Shown here: positions 9,101 through 17,828 of the stretch, piece after piece
Numbering within the stretch: position 1 is the stretch's first letter
Layout: each line of letters starts with the position of its first letter
Assembly: GCF_039545455.1 (NCBI RefSeq)
Contig: NZ_CP154468.1
Span: forward strand, 124,001 to 188,000
DNA: 64,000 bases
Origin: Brucella sp. BE17
GTDB lineage: Bacteria; Pseudomonadota; Alphaproteobacteria; Rhizobiales; Rhizobiaceae
Direction of reading: 5' to 3'
Translations under genes and position numbers: made by a program
The notes under the pieces: model-generated
The model's input: only the letters and a program-made list of their open reading frames with translations
What the model was told of the DNA's origin: nothing
Databases searched by the model: none

Positions 9101-9382
9101 AACCGTCAGCGTCATGACGCCGTCGGCGGTGGCCTGGCTCTGCATATAGAGCATGCCTTCGACACCGTTGATCTGTTCTTCGATCGGAGTGGCCACTGTT
9201 TCGGAGATAACGGCCGGATTGGCACCTGGATATTGCGCGCGCACTACGATTTGCGGAGGCACGACATCGGGATATTCGGAAATCGGCAAGCCGGTCATCC
9301 CGATCAGACCAGCAACGAAGATGAGGACCGATAGGACACCGGCAAAAACCGGGCGGTCGACAAAAAAGCGTGAAAAGTTCAT
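6197..9382 (-). CDS. bepG: RND multidrug efflux pump, inner-membrane transporter (BepG/AcrB-like)
   Basis: Proton-driven exporter of the HAE1 family, which with a periplasmic adaptor and an outer-membrane channel pumps drugs and detergents out of the cell. 1061 residues, full length. The first membrane helix (FVDRPVFAGVLSVLIFV) is followed by porter loops, then GIVVDDAIVVVENVER with the proton-relay aspartates at about 410-411, and the second half repeats the fold. AAAGGGGATAAACA precedes the ATG. Its adaptor gene (bepF) is upstream on the same strand, with a 253-base gap that contains a palindromic repeat. The name bepG is given by resemblance to the Brucella pump; acrB-like is the safe call. 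No outer-membrane partner gene is in the window. Confidence 0.95.
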   Translation of the reverse strand: MNFSRFFVDRPVFAGVLSVLIFVAGLIGMTGLPISEYPDVVPPQIVVRAQYPGANPAVISETVATPIEEQINGVEGMLYMQSQATADGVMTLTVTFELGTDPDQAQQLVQNRLSQAEPRLPAEVRTLGVTTAKSSPDLTLVVHLISPNGQYDVNYLRNYAVLNVKDRLARIPGVGQVQIFGGGDYSMRVWIDPQKAAERGLSASDIANAIRQQNVQAAAGVIGASPSTSELDLQLSVNAQGRLQTPEEFAEIVVKSGNEGEITRLGDVARVEMGAADYSLRSLLDNKSAVGMGVFQAPGSNALDISQNIHEAMADLKKTMPEGVDFDIVYDTTEFVKASIESVIHTLLEAIVLVVIVVIMFLQTWRASIIPLVAVPVSIVGTFAVMYVFGFSINALSLFGLVLAIGIVVDDAIVVVENVERNIEQGLSPVQATYKAMQEVSGPIIAIALVLVAVFVPLAFITGLTGQFYRQFALTIAISTVISAINSLTLSPALAALLLRGHDAPKDWLTRAMDKLFGWFFRGFNRFFGASSEAYGRGVGSILSRKSLVMGVYIVMIGITFVLFRAVPGGFVPAQDKQYLIGFAQLPDAATLDRTEDVIRSMSDIALKHPGVAHALAFPGLSINGFTNSSNAGVVFVTLKPFEERTTPELSADAITTELNQQFGAIQEAFIAMFPPPPVQGLGTTGGFKLQLEDRNGLGFGALDEATKAFLAKAYQTPELAGLYSSYQINVPQLYADLDRVKARQLGVAVTDVFETLQIYLGSLYVNDFNAFGRTYSVRVQADADYRSHAEDIGKLKVRSQSGEMIPLSALLKVDQTVGAERAIRYNGFLSADINGNAAPGFSSGQAQAAIERIAEETLPPGIAYEWTDLTYQQILAGNSGMLVFPLALLLVYLVLAAQYESLALPLSIILIVPMGIMAALIGVWLTGGDNNVFTQIGLIVLVGLSAKNAILIVEFARELELSGRSVVEAAVEASRLRLRPILMTSMAFIMGVLPLVMSTGAGAEMRSAMGVAVFAGMIGVTAFGIFMTPVFYVLIRKLSGERPLKHAGAKIEAPHLAANH

Positions 9383-9396
9383 TGTTTATCCCCTTT

Positions 9397-9510
9397 AGAG
9401 CGCCGTGCGCCCATTCGGACGCACAAAGGACGCTCTAACTTCTTGAATCTACGCATCGTGCTTTCCAAAAATCGATTTCGATTTTTGGAAAGCAGATGCT
9501 GTAAGCGGGA
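9397..9510. repeat. Palindromic intergenic repeat between bepF and bepG
   Basis: Contains a perfect 16-bp stem, 9459-9474 with 9479-9494, around an ATTT loop, preceded by a looser GAGCG...CGCTC inverted repeat (about 9399-9436). This is typical of the short mosaic palindromes of Rhizobiales. It lies inside an operon, so a hairpin would form in the bepF-bepG transcript. No promoter is obvious. Confidence 0.75.
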
Positions 9511-9635
9511 AGGCAAAAACTCTCCCGCCCCACGAAAACAGCTGTTCTCGTAAGTTGAATGGGCAGAGTTTCTGCGTTGCTTTATATGGGTGCGCAGGCT
9601 TCAAGCCTGCGCCGTTTCAATCAGTTTTTGGCCAA

Positions 9636-10826
9636 TCAGTTTTTGGCAAGCGTTTCCGAAACTGGCTGCGGATCGACAACGACGCCGGGACGGATGCGCT
9701 GCAAGCCGTTGACCACGATGCTTTCACCGGATTTCAGCCCGCTTTCGATAATGCGCAGACCGTCATAATTGCGGCCGAGTGTTACCTGTCGATACTCAAC
9801 CTTGTTGTCAGCACCGACCACGAAAACGAATTTCTTGTCCTGATCGGATGCGATGGCGCGGTCGCTTACCACCAATCTTTCCGCCGGATCGGGATCCCCG
9901 AAGCGGATGCGCACGAACTGGCCCGCGATGAGCCGACCGTTCGGGTTGTCGATTGCCGCGCGCACGCGGATCGTTCCCGTGGTCGCATCGACTTCATTGT
10001 TGATGAGCTGGATATGGCCGGAAATCGGTGTGCCATTGTCGGCAGCCGTGCCGATCTGGACCGGAATGCGCTCGATTTCGCTGCTGCTGCCGGAAGCGGC
10101 AAGCTTGGCCAGCGCCTTGGTGACAACTTCCTCATTGGCGCTGAAGCTTGCATAGATCGGATCGACCGAAACAAGCGTGGTCAGAACAGGGGAGGCGGAG
10201 CTTGCGGCAACCAGATTTCCGGCGGTGACTTCCAGTCGACCGACGCGCCCGGTAATCGGTGCGCGCACTTGCGTATATTGCAGGTCGAGTTGAGAGGTTC
10301 GAAGCGCCGCCTTGGCCGAACGCAGGCTTGCCTGTGCTTCATCATAGGCGCTCGCACGTTGGTCGAGGCCGCTCTGGGCGATGGTGCGCGAACTGACCAG
10401 CTGACGACCGCGTTCGAGTTCAGCTTTCGCAAGCGAAAGACGCGCTTCTTCGGCGGAAACCTGCGCCCTGGCTCTTTCGACTGCTGCCTCGTAGGGTTCC
10501 GGGTCAATGGTGACCAGAAGATCACCCTTCTTTACCAGAGCGCCTTCGCGGAAATGTGCTTTCTGAATGGCGCCGCCGACACGCGGGCGGATCTCTACGC
10601 GCTCGATGGCTTCCAGACGCCCGGAAAACTCTTCCCATGTGGAGATGGATCGTGACTGCGCCTTGTCGACAGAAACCGGAACAGCGGGCGCTTCAGTGGC
10701 AGCATCGGTCGCTGCATCAGCCTTCAGGTGCGGAGAACCTAAAAATATGGCGCCCGCGCCTGCGGCAGACAATAGAATGCTCAGACCGGTGCCCCATAGG
10801 ACCCGGCGGGAAATGATCGAAGTCAT
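9636..10826 (-). CDS. bepF: RND efflux periplasmic adaptor subunit (BepF/AcrA-like)
   Basis: Membrane fusion protein joining the BepG-like pump to an outer-membrane channel. 396 residues. An N-terminal uncleaved or signal segment (VLWGTGLSILLSAAGAGAIF) is followed by the first lipoyl half (IRPRVGGAIQKAHFREGALV), a coiled-coil hairpin at about 110-170 with many Ala, Glu and Arg, the second lipoyl half (VRAPITGRVGRLEVTAGNLV), then beta-barrel and membrane-proximal domains. AAGGAGATATAT precedes the ATG. The stop codon falls inside a 15-base tandem duplication (9618-9647). Upstream, 74 bases away on the same strand, is a degenerate hydrolase gene. Confidence 0.94.
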   Translation of the reverse strand: MTSIISRRVLWGTGLSILLSAAGAGAIFLGSPHLKADAATDAATEAPAVPVSVDKAQSRSISTWEEFSGRLEAIERVEIRPRVGGAIQKAHFREGALVKKGDLLVTIDPEPYEAAVERARAQVSAEEARLSLAKAELERGRQLVSSRTIAQSGLDQRASAYDEAQASLRSAKAALRTSQLDLQYTQVRAPITGRVGRLEVTAGNLVAASSASPVLTTLVSVDPIYASFSANEEVVTKALAKLAASGSSSEIERIPVQIGTAADNGTPISGHIQLINNEVDATTGTIRVRAAIDNPNGRLIAGQFVRIRFGDPDPAERLVVSDRAIASDQDKKFVFVVGADNKVEYRQVTLGRNYDGLRIIESGLKSGESIVVNGLQRIRPGVVVDPQPVSETLAKN

Positions 10827-10900
10827 ATATATCTCCTTGCCGGTGGGGGCCGGCTTCAGGTGGGAAGCAGAGCGAAAGGTGGGAAGCCCTTCGGGCTGCT

Positions 10901-11764
10901 CTAAATTACTTCTGTCTGCTTGGCGCCAGCTTGCTGAAAGAATTCCGCGAACAGGGCGATAAGTTTCTCTTGTTGCGGCAACCAGTCACTGTCTGCCACC
11001 TTGTGTTCGGGTATCCAGCCAGCTTTGCCCGGCAGGATATATGATTGGGCTTTCACATCCGCTTTGCGCAGACGTTCGGCATAGGCTTGCGTTTCGTCAC
11101 GCATCGGACATTCGGCGCTGGTGACCAGCAAGGTTGGAACTAGACCAGCCAGGCGCGAACACATGGCAGGAGCCGCATACGGGTGGGTGAAACCCGCATG
11201 CTCGCCTAGATAATGTTGCCAGCCGTCAGCCATCGTCTGCACTGCACTTTCCGAGCAATATTTGCGGAAAGACGCCGTTGCAAGGAAGGGGTCGAGCATG
11301 GGCGAAAGCAATATCTGGCCTTTGAGATCGGTCAGATACTGATCGCGCGCCATGAGTGCGACGCCGGCAGCAATATTGCCGCCCGCCTCTTGACCCGCGA
11401 CGAACAGCATCGACTTCTTATGCGCGAAATCCGGACAGCGCGCAGGCATTGAAGTCAAAATCGAATAAATCACCTCAAGCGCCGCTGGAAACGGGTTGAG
11501 GCAGGCAAATGAATATTGCAGCGACACCACCACAGCACCTGCAGCAGCCAGCGTTTCAGGAACCCGCCCGCAGGCGTGCTCACAGCTGGCCGAAAAGGCA
11601 CCACCATGAAGGTGCAGAACCACCGGAGGTGGCGCGAGTAATTCGGCTCCACGATAGATATGGGCAAGGCAACCGGAATTATCCGTGCATCCGCCAGCTT
11701 GTATCCTCTCAACCGTGAATTTCTCGTCCATCCTCTTGCTTTCGTGTTTCGCGGCATTTGCCAT
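10901..11764 (-). CDS. Alpha/beta-hydrolase-fold protein (HSL type) lacking the catalytic residues
   Basis: 287 residues related to the hormone-sensitive-lipase group of acetyl esterases: the oxyanion motif HGGAF at 53-57 and the order of later blocks are preserved. The active site is not. Where family members have GDSAGG, this protein has GQEAGG (Glu at 126 instead of the nucleophile Ser); the AEC-DPLRDEG block reads AECPMRDE, missing the acid; and the usual HGF histidine is replaced by a KAGWIPEH segment. No frameshift or stop is present, so the fold is maintained. It is first in the operon with bepF and bepG and is divergent from a LysR gene. A ligand-binding rather than hydrolytic role is inferred. 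An alternative start is the ATG 11 codons later. Confidence 0.8.
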   Translation of the reverse strand: MANAAKHESKRMDEKFTVERIQAGGCTDNSGCLAHIYRGAELLAPPPVVLHLHGGAFSASCEHACGRVPETLAAAGAVVVSLQYSFACLNPFPAALEVIYSILTSMPARCPDFAHKKSMLFVAGQEAGGNIAAGVALMARDQYLTDLKGQILLSPMLDPFLATASFRKYCSESAVQTMADGWQHYLGEHAGFTHPYAAPAMCSRLAGLVPTLLVTSAECPMRDETQAYAERLRKADVKAQSYILPGKAGWIPEHKVADSDWLPQQEKLIALFAEFFQQAGAKQTEVI

Positions 11765-11816
11765 GATGCTACAATATCATTGTCTAGTATCTGGAATAGT
11801 CCCCAAAAATTGATTA

Positions 11817-11843
11817 CACTATTCAGAATCTCGAACAATAGTG
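11817..11843. promoter_or_regulatory. Candidate LysR operator between the LysR gene and the efflux operon
   Basis: CACTATT (11817-11823) and AATAGTG (11837-11843) are exact reverse complements, and inside them TTC (11822-11824) and GAA (11833-11835) are also symmetric. A second small palindrome, ACAATATCATTGT, lies at 11771-11783 just before the hydrolase start. Position in the divergent promoter region fits LysR-type control; no binding is proven. Confidence 0.45.
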
Positions 11844-12764
11844 ACTATCTCAATGGACCAGCTTTCAGCCATACGTGCTTTTCTCCGCGTTGTCGAAACC
11901 GGAAATTTTACACGCGCCTCCGCTTCCCTCAATATGCCCAAGGCAACGGTCAGCAATCTCGTCCAGGGACTTGAGGCCCATCTTCATACCAAACTTCTCA
12001 ACCGTACCACGCGCCGTGTTCTCGTAACACCAGATGGTGCGCTTTACTATGAGCGGGCGGCACGGCTTCTTGCCGATCTTGAAGAACTGGACGGTAGTCT
12101 TTCAAGTGCGCAGACCATGCCGAAGGGCCGTTTGCGCGTCGAAATGCCCAGCTCGGTCGCCAATCTCATCATCATTCCGGCGCTGCTCGAGTTTCATCAG
12201 CGTTATCCGGATATTCAGATTGATCTGGGTGTATCGGACCGCCCGGTCGATTATGTGGCGGAAAATGTGGATTGCGCGATCCGCCTTGGCAAGTTGACCG
12301 ACCAGTCACTGATCGCGCGCCGCATGGGTGACATGCATTTTATCGCTTGTGCATCGGACGAATATCTTAATCGCTTTTCTAAACCGCTGCATCCGTCCGA
12401 TCTCGGCAAGAATTCTTATGTGGTCGGTTATCTTCGACCATCGACCGGACAACAGATGCCATTTCATTTTCGACGCGGAACCGAAGAAATCGAGGTGCAT
12501 GGCCGCTATATCGTCGCGGCCAACGAATCGACCACTTATCTCGCCGCAGCACGGGCCGGGCTTGGCGTGGTGCAGGCACCGCCTTTCATGGTGCGCGAAG
12601 ATCTCGAAAAAGGCACGCTACGTCCCATTTTTGAGGATTGGCAGATCGATCCCATGCCGATCCATCTTGTCTATCCACCCAATCGCCATCTTAGCAACCG
12701 CCTGCGTGTCTTTGCCGACTGGGTGGTCAAGGTAGTGGCGAAGTCAGCGCTCAACGGGGCGTGA
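11841..12764 (+). CDS. LysR family transcriptional regulator
   Basis: DNA-binding regulator of 307 residues (303 if it starts at the ATG at 11853). The N-terminal winged helix-turn-helix runs from about residue 6 to 65, with [20 protein letters not shown] as the recognition part and [19 protein letters not shown] after it; the remainder is a two-lobed periplasmic-binding-like effector domain. It is divergent from the hydrolase-bepF-bepG operon, which suggests it controls that operon, as LysR regulators commonly do with divergent neighbours. The inverted repeat at 11817-11843 overlaps the GTG start, which makes the internal ATG at 11853 a good alternative. Effector unknown. Confidence 0.92.
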   Translation: MTISMDQLSAIRAFLRVVETGNFTRASASLNMPKATVSNLVQGLEAHLHTKLLNRTTRRVLVTPDGALYYERAARLLADLEELDGSLSSAQTMPKGRLRVEMPSSVANLIIIPALLEFHQRYPDIQIDLGVSDRPVDYVAENVDCAIRLGKLTDQSLIARRMGDMHFIACASDEYLNRFSKPLHPSDLGKNSYVVGYLRPSTGQQMPFHFRRGTEEIEVHGRYIVAANESTTYLAAARAGLGVVQAPPFMVREDLEKGTLRPIFEDWQIDPMPIHLVYPPNRHLSNRLRVFADWVVKVVAKSALNGA

Positions 12765-12779
12765 GCCCGGCTGGGCTGG

Positions 12780-13796
12780 TCATGCCGTTGCTGCGGAAAA
12801 CCCCGCCCTGATTTCATCTACCGGCAGATCACGACCGATGATGACCAGCTTTGAGCTGGCCTGTTCATCCTCACGCCACGGCGAGCCGTAATCGAAAGCC
12901 ACGACCTTATGGACGCCCTGAACGACCAGCCGTTCGTTGCGCCCAACAATTGCAAGCACGCCCTTATAGCGTAGCATATCGTTGCCGTAAGTCTCGATCA
13001 GGCCTTCCATGAAGGCACCAATCCGGTCGAGATCGAGCCGCTCCGCTTCCAGATAATAGGACTGGATGCGGTCGTCATGCGGCCTTGCCATGACTGGCTG
13101 GGCTGCACCGAATTGCCGGAATCTTGGCGCAACACCGCTGCGGATTTCTGTAAACCCTTCGTTGAGAGACAGCGTATCGGAAAGCTCGAAAGCATGGATG
13201 TCGAGCCAGAGTGACGGCGGGCATTGACCGTTGACCACGTCAAATATTTCCGCTTTGCGATTGATCTCGTGGATGCGCGCCAGAACCCTCGCATGGGTTT
13301 GCGCATCGCAGCGGTCGCTTTTGGTCAACAAAATCCGGTCGGCAAAAGCGATCTGGGCCGCGGCGACCGCATGTTCGGAAAGCTGCTGCTCGATATGTTC
13401 GCAATCGACGAGTGTGATACAGCCGTCAAGCTGTGTGGCATCACGCAAGTCGTCGTCGACGAAAAAGGTCTGCACCACGGGCGAAGGATCGGCGAGGCCG
13501 GTGGTTTCGATGAGAATGCGCTCGAACTTCAAGTCGCCTGCCGTCCGCTTTGCCATCAGTTCATTGAGTGCCACCGCAAACTCGCCGCGCACCGAGCAAC
13601 AAACGCAGCCGTTGGTCATTTCGACCACGGAAACCGTGTCATCACGATCCAGCAACATACTGTCAATATTGGCTTCGCCATATTCGTTTTCGATGATGGC
13701 GATGGGCTGGTTGCCGTTGGCTTTCAAGAGATGGTTGATCAGGGTGGTTTTGCCTGAGCCGAGAAAGCCGCTGAGGATGGTAACGGGAACGGGCAT
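12780..13796 (-). CDS. yjiA: CobW/G3E family GTPase (YjiA-like)
   Basis: GTP-binding protein of 338 residues from the family that includes metal chaperones such as CobW, and YjiA. The P-loop GFLGSGKTT is at 10-18, the metal-binding CVCC motif at 64-67, and the guanine-specificity motif appears as TKSD. A C-terminal CobW_C domain occupies about 235-330. It is the last gene of a three-gene set with a YjiX protein and a CstA-type transporter, the same set as E. coli btsT-yjiX-yjiA, which supports the YjiA name. What metal or process it serves in this operon is not known. Confidence 0.92.
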   Translation of the reverse strand: MPVPVTILSGFLGSGKTTLINHLLKANGNQPIAIIENEYGEANIDSMLLDRDDTVSVVEMTNGCVCCSVRGEFAVALNELMAKRTAGDLKFERILIETTGLADPSPVVQTFFVDDDLRDATQLDGCITLVDCEHIEQQLSEHAVAAAQIAFADRILLTKSDRCDAQTHARVLARIHEINRKAEIFDVVNGQCPPSLWLDIHAFELSDTLSLNEGFTEIRSGVAPRFRQFGAAQPVMARPHDDRIQSYYLEAERLDLDRIGAFMEGLIETYGNDMLRYKGVLAIVGRNERLVVQGVHKVVAFDYGSPWREDEQASSKLVIIGRDLPVDEIRAGFSAATA

Positions 13797-13825
13797 GTCT
13801 GCCTTTGCTTTTCTCTATAAGGGGG

Positions 13826-14023
13826 TCAGCAGCAGCGAAAGCCACCCTTGCCACCATAGCGCGTATCCTGCCTTTCGCGAAAAAATTCGGCATAGGTCAT
13901 TGGCGCCTGATCAGGATGGGTGAGCCGCATATGCTGCACATAATTGTCGTAGTCTGGGACGCCGATCATCAGCTTGGCGGCTTGCCCCATATATTTACCG
14001 GCTTTGGCGATCTTGTTGAACAT
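13826..14023 (-). CDS. yjiX: YbdD/YjiX family small protein
   Basis: 65-residue soluble protein that accompanies CstA/BtsT transporters in many bacteria. The sequence shows the family core: [20 protein letters not shown] followed by [16 protein letters not shown] and ends in a cysteine pair. It lies 50 bases downstream of the transporter gene and 29 bases upstream of yjiA, consistent with one transcript. Function is undefined; the conserved pairing suggests it aids the transporter. Confidence 0.9.
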   Translation of the reverse strand: MFNKIAKAGKYMGQAAKLMIGVPDYDNYVQHMRLTHPDQAPMTYAEFFRERQDTRYGGKGGFRCC

Positions 14024-14073
14024 ATCTGCCTCGTAATGCTCCGCCCCGGCTTTGCGCCGGGGCGGAGGTTAAG

Positions 14074-16128
14074 TTAATGGCCGCCCTGCAATATCTGCTG
14101 CCAGTTGGCGGGCAGCGGCTCATGCGGCACTTCGTTGGCTGTCGGCTTGTTCGCTTTCAGCGCTGTACGTCCCGTGCGGATCGCAAACAATACCAGCGTC
14201 ACCACCACCACCATAAAGAAGGCGGTCAGCGTGCCGTTGACATAATTGTTGAAGGCATCTTGCGGCGTGGTTGCGCGGCGTGCTGCGGCAAAGAAGCCGA
14301 TCTTGTCGCTGAAGACTTTCTGCCAGCCCGCCGTCATCGTGCACACGAACAGGAACAGGGCAGGCAGCAGCGCCACCCAGACATAGCGTTCACGCTTCAT
14401 TTTGATGAGCACGACCGCGCACAATGTCAACGCAATACCAGCCAGCATCTGGTTGGCGATGCCGAACAGCGGCCAGAGCGTATAGATGCCGCCCTTGGGG
14501 TCGACCGCGCCCTGATAGACGAAATAACCCCAGCAGATCACCACGAGTGCGGTGGCAAACAGGTTCGGCACCAGACGGTCAGTCTTGCGCATATGCGGAT
14601 GGATCATGCCGAGCAGGTCCTGCAACATGAAGCGTGCCGAACGCGTACCGGCGTCGACTGCCGTCAGAATAAACAGCGCCTCGAACAGAATGGCAAAATG
14701 ATACCAGAACGACATATCGAGCAGTCCGCCGATGGCATTATGCAGGATATGCGCCATGCCGACTGCAAGCGTGGGCGCACCGCCTGCCTTGGCGATGATG
14801 GTGTTTTCGCCAACATCAGTTGCAATGGCTTGAAGCGCTTCAGGTGTGATGCTGAAACCCCAGCCGCTGATCACCGTTGCTGCCGATTGCAGCACATCGG
14901 TGGTGCCTTCGGGTGCGAGTACTGCAAGCGGAGCGTTCATTGCGAAATAGACGCCCGGATTGATCACGCAGGCGGCAATCAGCGCCATGATAGCAACGAA
15001 GGATTCCATCAGCATGCCACCATAGCCGATATAGGCGGTCTGGTCTTCATTGGCGAGCATTTTGGGCGTGGTGCCTGATGATATCAGCGCATGGAAACCC
15101 GAAACCGCGCCACAGGCGATGGTGATGAACAGGAACGGGAAAATGTCGCCGCTCCATACCGGGCCGGTGCCGTCGATATATTTGGTGAGTGCTGGCATTT
15201 CCAGCATCGGGCGCAAGATGACGATACCGATTGCAAGAGCGATAATCGTACCGATCTTGAGGAAGGTGGACAGATAATCGCGCGGGGCCAGCAGCAGCCA
15301 GACCGGAAGGACGGCTGCAACAAAGCCATAGGCGATGATGATCCATGTCAGTGTGGTGGCCTCGAAGGTAAACCATGCCGCATAGCTGCTTTCCTTGATC
15401 CAGCCGCCCGAAACAATGGCAAACAACAGGAACACAAGGCCGATGACGGAGATTTCGCCGACGCGACCGGGGCGCAGATAACGCAGATAAACGCCCATGA
15501 AAAGCGCGAGCGGAATGGTGAAGGCCACCGTATAAGTGCCCCACGGGCTACCGGCCAGCGCCTTGACCACCACCATGGCCAGAACGCCTAAAATGATGAT
15601 CATGATCATGAAACAGGCGATCAGCGCGATGACACCGGCAGTATTGCCCATTTCCTCGCGCACCAGTTCGCCGAGCGAGCGGCCATCGCGGCGGGTGGAA
15701 ATGAACAGGACCATGAAGTCCTGCACCGCACCGGCCAGAACGCAACCGGCCAAAATCCACAACATGCCCGGCAGATAGCCCATCTGGGCGGCGAGAACCG
15801 GCCCGACCAGCGGTCCGGCACCGGCGATGGCCGCAAAATGGTGGCCGTAAAGAATGTGCTTGTCGGTCGGCACATAATCGAGCCCGTCATTGTGCCGGAA
15901 AGCCGGTGTCATACGGGTAGAATCGGCAATCAACACCTTGTTGAGAATGAATTTGGCGTAAAGCCTGTAGGCAATCAGATAGACGCAGACCGCAGCAACG
16001 ACGATCCACATCGCATTGATGGGCTCACCGCGGTTGAGCGCGATATAGCCGAGCGAAAACGCGCCGACGATGGCGAGTATGCCCAAAAAAAGGATTTGTA
16101 GCCCGGAACGGGGCGCGACAGCTTGCAT
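14074..16128 (-). CDS. CstA/BtsT family carbon starvation protein (pyruvate/peptide transporter)
   Basis: Large inner-membrane transporter of 684 residues. E. coli relatives are CstA (carbon-starvation induced, peptide and pyruvate uptake) and BtsT (pyruvate/proton symport). About 16-18 hydrophobic segments can be counted, and the CstA core motif HHFAAIAGAGPLVGPVLAAQ is at about 95-115. Start chosen at the ATG at 16128 because AGGAGAGGAG stands directly upstream; an in-frame GTG at 16149 lies before that site. The gene leads the yjiX-yjiA operon. No BtsS/BtsR-type two-component system is in the window, so control is not evident. Confidence 0.93.
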   Translation of the reverse strand: MQAVAPRSGLQILFLGILAIVGAFSLGYIALNRGEPINAMWIVVAAVCVYLIAYRLYAKFILNKVLIADSTRMTPAFRHNDGLDYVPTDKHILYGHHFAAIAGAGPLVGPVLAAQMGYLPGMLWILAGCVLAGAVQDFMVLFISTRRDGRSLGELVREEMGNTAGVIALIACFMIMIIILGVLAMVVVKALAGSPWGTYTVAFTIPLALFMGVYLRYLRPGRVGEISVIGLVFLLFAIVSGGWIKESSYAAWFTFEATTLTWIIIAYGFVAAVLPVWLLLAPRDYLSTFLKIGTIIALAIGIVILRPMLEMPALTKYIDGTGPVWSGDIFPFLFITIACGAVSGFHALISSGTTPKMLANEDQTAYIGYGGMLMESFVAIMALIAACVINPGVYFAMNAPLAVLAPEGTTDVLQSAATVISGWGFSITPEALQAIATDVGENTIIAKAGGAPTLAVGMAHILHNAIGGLLDMSFWYHFAILFEALFILTAVDAGTRSARFMLQDLLGMIHPHMRKTDRLVPNLFATALVVICWGYFVYQGAVDPKGGIYTLWPLFGIANQMLAGIALTLCAVVLIKMKRERYVWVALLPALFLFVCTMTAGWQKVFSDKIGFFAAARRATTPQDAFNNYVNGTLTAFFMVVVVTLVLFAIRTGRTALKANKPTANEVPHEPLPANWQQILQGGH

Positions 16129-16346
16129 GAAAGTCTCCTCTCCTGACACTCATCCTGTATCGGTTGGCATGGGCGTCTGCAGGCAATCCCCTTTTGCCGT
16201 GCCCGGCTCCTCCCTCAGGAATCGAGTTCAAAGTCTTACAAGAAAACATCTCTTATGCAATTACATTTCAAACCGTGGAAAATACCGGAAATACGCGAAA
16301 AACCGGGATTGGCTCACCCTGCGGAGTCTTGTCTTAGACTATTTGA

Positions 16347-17126
16347 TTATCCCAGAACCGAAGCGAGAAACTCGCGCGTTCTCTCCTGTTTGGGATCGCC
16401 GAAAATCTCTTCTGGAACGCCCTGTTCGCAGATGCGGCCTTTATCGAAAAAGCAGATGCGGTCAGATACTTCGCGGGCAAAGCGCATCTCGTGGGTGACG
16501 AGCAGCATGGTCAGATCATGCTCATGCGCGAGACCGCGAATGACGGAAAGAACTTCGCCGACCAGCTGCGGATCAAGCGCCGAGGTTGGCTCGTCAAAAA
16601 GCAGAACCCGTGGCCGCATGGCGAGCGCACGCGCGATGGCGACGCGCTGCTGCTGGCCGCCGGAAAGCTGCGCCGGAAAATGATCCTTCTTGTCGGCCAG
16701 CCCCACCATCTTGAGCAATTGCAGCGCACGTTCTTCGGCTTCGCCGCGGGCAATCCCCAAAACCCTGACCGGCGCTTCAACCACATTGCGCAGCACCGTC
16801 ATATGCGGAAAGAGATTGAAGCTTTGGAAAACCATGCCGACATGGTTGCGGATCTGGCGCAGGTGCTTTTCCGAAGCCTGAAACGGTCCTTTTCCGCCCG
16901 GTTGATGATAGGAGGTGCCTGCAAGCGACAAGCGTCCCTGCTGAAAGGGCTCGAGCGTCATCAGGATGCGCAAAACCGTCGATTTGCCGGACCCCGACGG
17001 CCCGATCAGTGTGACCTTTTCACCTCTTGCAACATCGAAATTGAAATTGTCGAGCACGGTGAGCGCGCCAAAACGCTTTGAGACGTCGGAAAACTCAATG
17101 ATGGGTTGTTCGGATTTATCGGTCAT
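16347..17126 (-). CDS. ehuA: Ectoine/hydroxyectoine ABC transporter ATP-binding protein EhuA
   Basis: ATPase (259 residues) of a polar-amino-acid-type importer. Walker [10 protein letters not shown] is near residue 41, Q-loop [13 protein letters not shown], signature [16 protein letters not shown] and Walker [13 protein letters not shown]. Its start overlaps the ehuD stop (ATGA). Sequence alone says amino-acid family; the ectoine substrate follows from the doe/eut genes upstream on the same strand and the EhuB-like binding protein. It is the last gene of the long operon. In Sinorhizobium meliloti the ATPase gene comes first, so the order differs here. Confidence 0.88.
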   Translation of the reverse strand: MTDKSEQPIIEFSDVSKRFGALTVLDNFNFDVARGEKVTLIGPSGSGKSTVLRILMTLEPFQQGRLSLAGTSYHQPGGKGPFQASEKHLRQIRNHVGMVFQSFNLFPHMTVLRNVVEAPVRVLGIARGEAEERALQLLKMVGLADKKDHFPAQLSGGQQQRVAIARALAMRPRVLLFDEPTSALDPQLVGEVLSVIRGLAHEHDLTMLLVTHEMRFAREVSDRICFFDKGRICEQGVPEEIFGDPKQERTREFLASVLG

Positions 17127-17815
17127 CGCAACGATATTCCTGCTTTTGGAAGCGCTTTTTGCAAGCGGTGAAGTCCTGCGGAGCAGATTAGTGTCAGGAG
17201 GAGGAAGATCAGGCCAACCAGCGTCAGCGGTACGAGATATTCAAAGGTACGCTCGCCGATCATATTGGCAAGGCCCATCATCTCAAGGATGGTGATGACG
17301 GACAGCACCGGTGTTTCCTTGATCATCGCAACCATATAATTGCCCATTGCGGGCAGGATGCGCGGGATAGCTTGTGGAATAATGACATCGCGATAGGTCT
17401 GCATCCGTGTGAGGTTGAGCGCGGTCGCAGCCTCCCATTGGCCGCGCGAAATGGCTTCGATGCCGCCGCGATAGACCTCGGATGTATAGGCCGCATATTG
17501 CAATCCGAGCGCCAGCGCGCCGGTGAGGAAAGCAGGCAGAACGATGCCGAATTCCGGCAGCACGTAATAGAGAAAGAACAGCTGTACCAGAAGCGGCGTG
17601 TCGCGCAGGAACTCAACGATGAAGGCCGTCGGCCAGGAAATTGCCACGTTGCGGCTGCGGCGCAAAAGCGCAAAGACCAGCCCCAGCACCAACGCTATGG
17701 CAAAGCCCGAAACTGCCGCCTTCAGCGTGACGGTAAGCCCGATCAGGATTATTGGCAGGATGGAGGTCGCATAAGTGACCCATGTCGTGGTGTCCCATTC
17801 ATATCCATACATCAT
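17123..17815 (-). CDS. ehuD: Ectoine/hydroxyectoine ABC transporter permease EhuD
   Basis: Inner-membrane permease of the His/Glu/Gln family, about 230 residues with five or so hydrophobic segments. The EAA loop reads [20 protein letters not shown] followed by [17 protein letters not shown] place the start at the ATG at 17815, 13 bases after the ehuC stop and behind GAGGACG; a longer frame reaches 17857 but overlaps ehuC. Functions with EhuC as a heterodimeric channel. Confidence 0.87.
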   Translation of the reverse strand: MMYGYEWDTTTWVTYATSILPIILIGLTVTLKAAVSGFAIALVLGLVFALLRRSRNVAISWPTAFIVEFLRDTPLLVQLFFLYYVLPEFGIVLPAFLTGALALGLQYAAYTSEVYRGGIEAISRGQWEAATALNLTRMQTYRDVIIPQAIPRILPAMGNYMVAMIKETPVLSVITILEMMGLANMIGERTFEYLVPLTLVGLIFLLLTLICSAGLHRLQKALPKAGISLR

Positions 17816-17828
17816 GGTAATATCGTCC

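Noticed and set aside
14077..15078. 333-codon frame antisense to the CstA-type gene
   Set aside because: Shadow frame; low-complexity His/Arg/Gln-rich translation, while the sense strand encodes a clear transporter.
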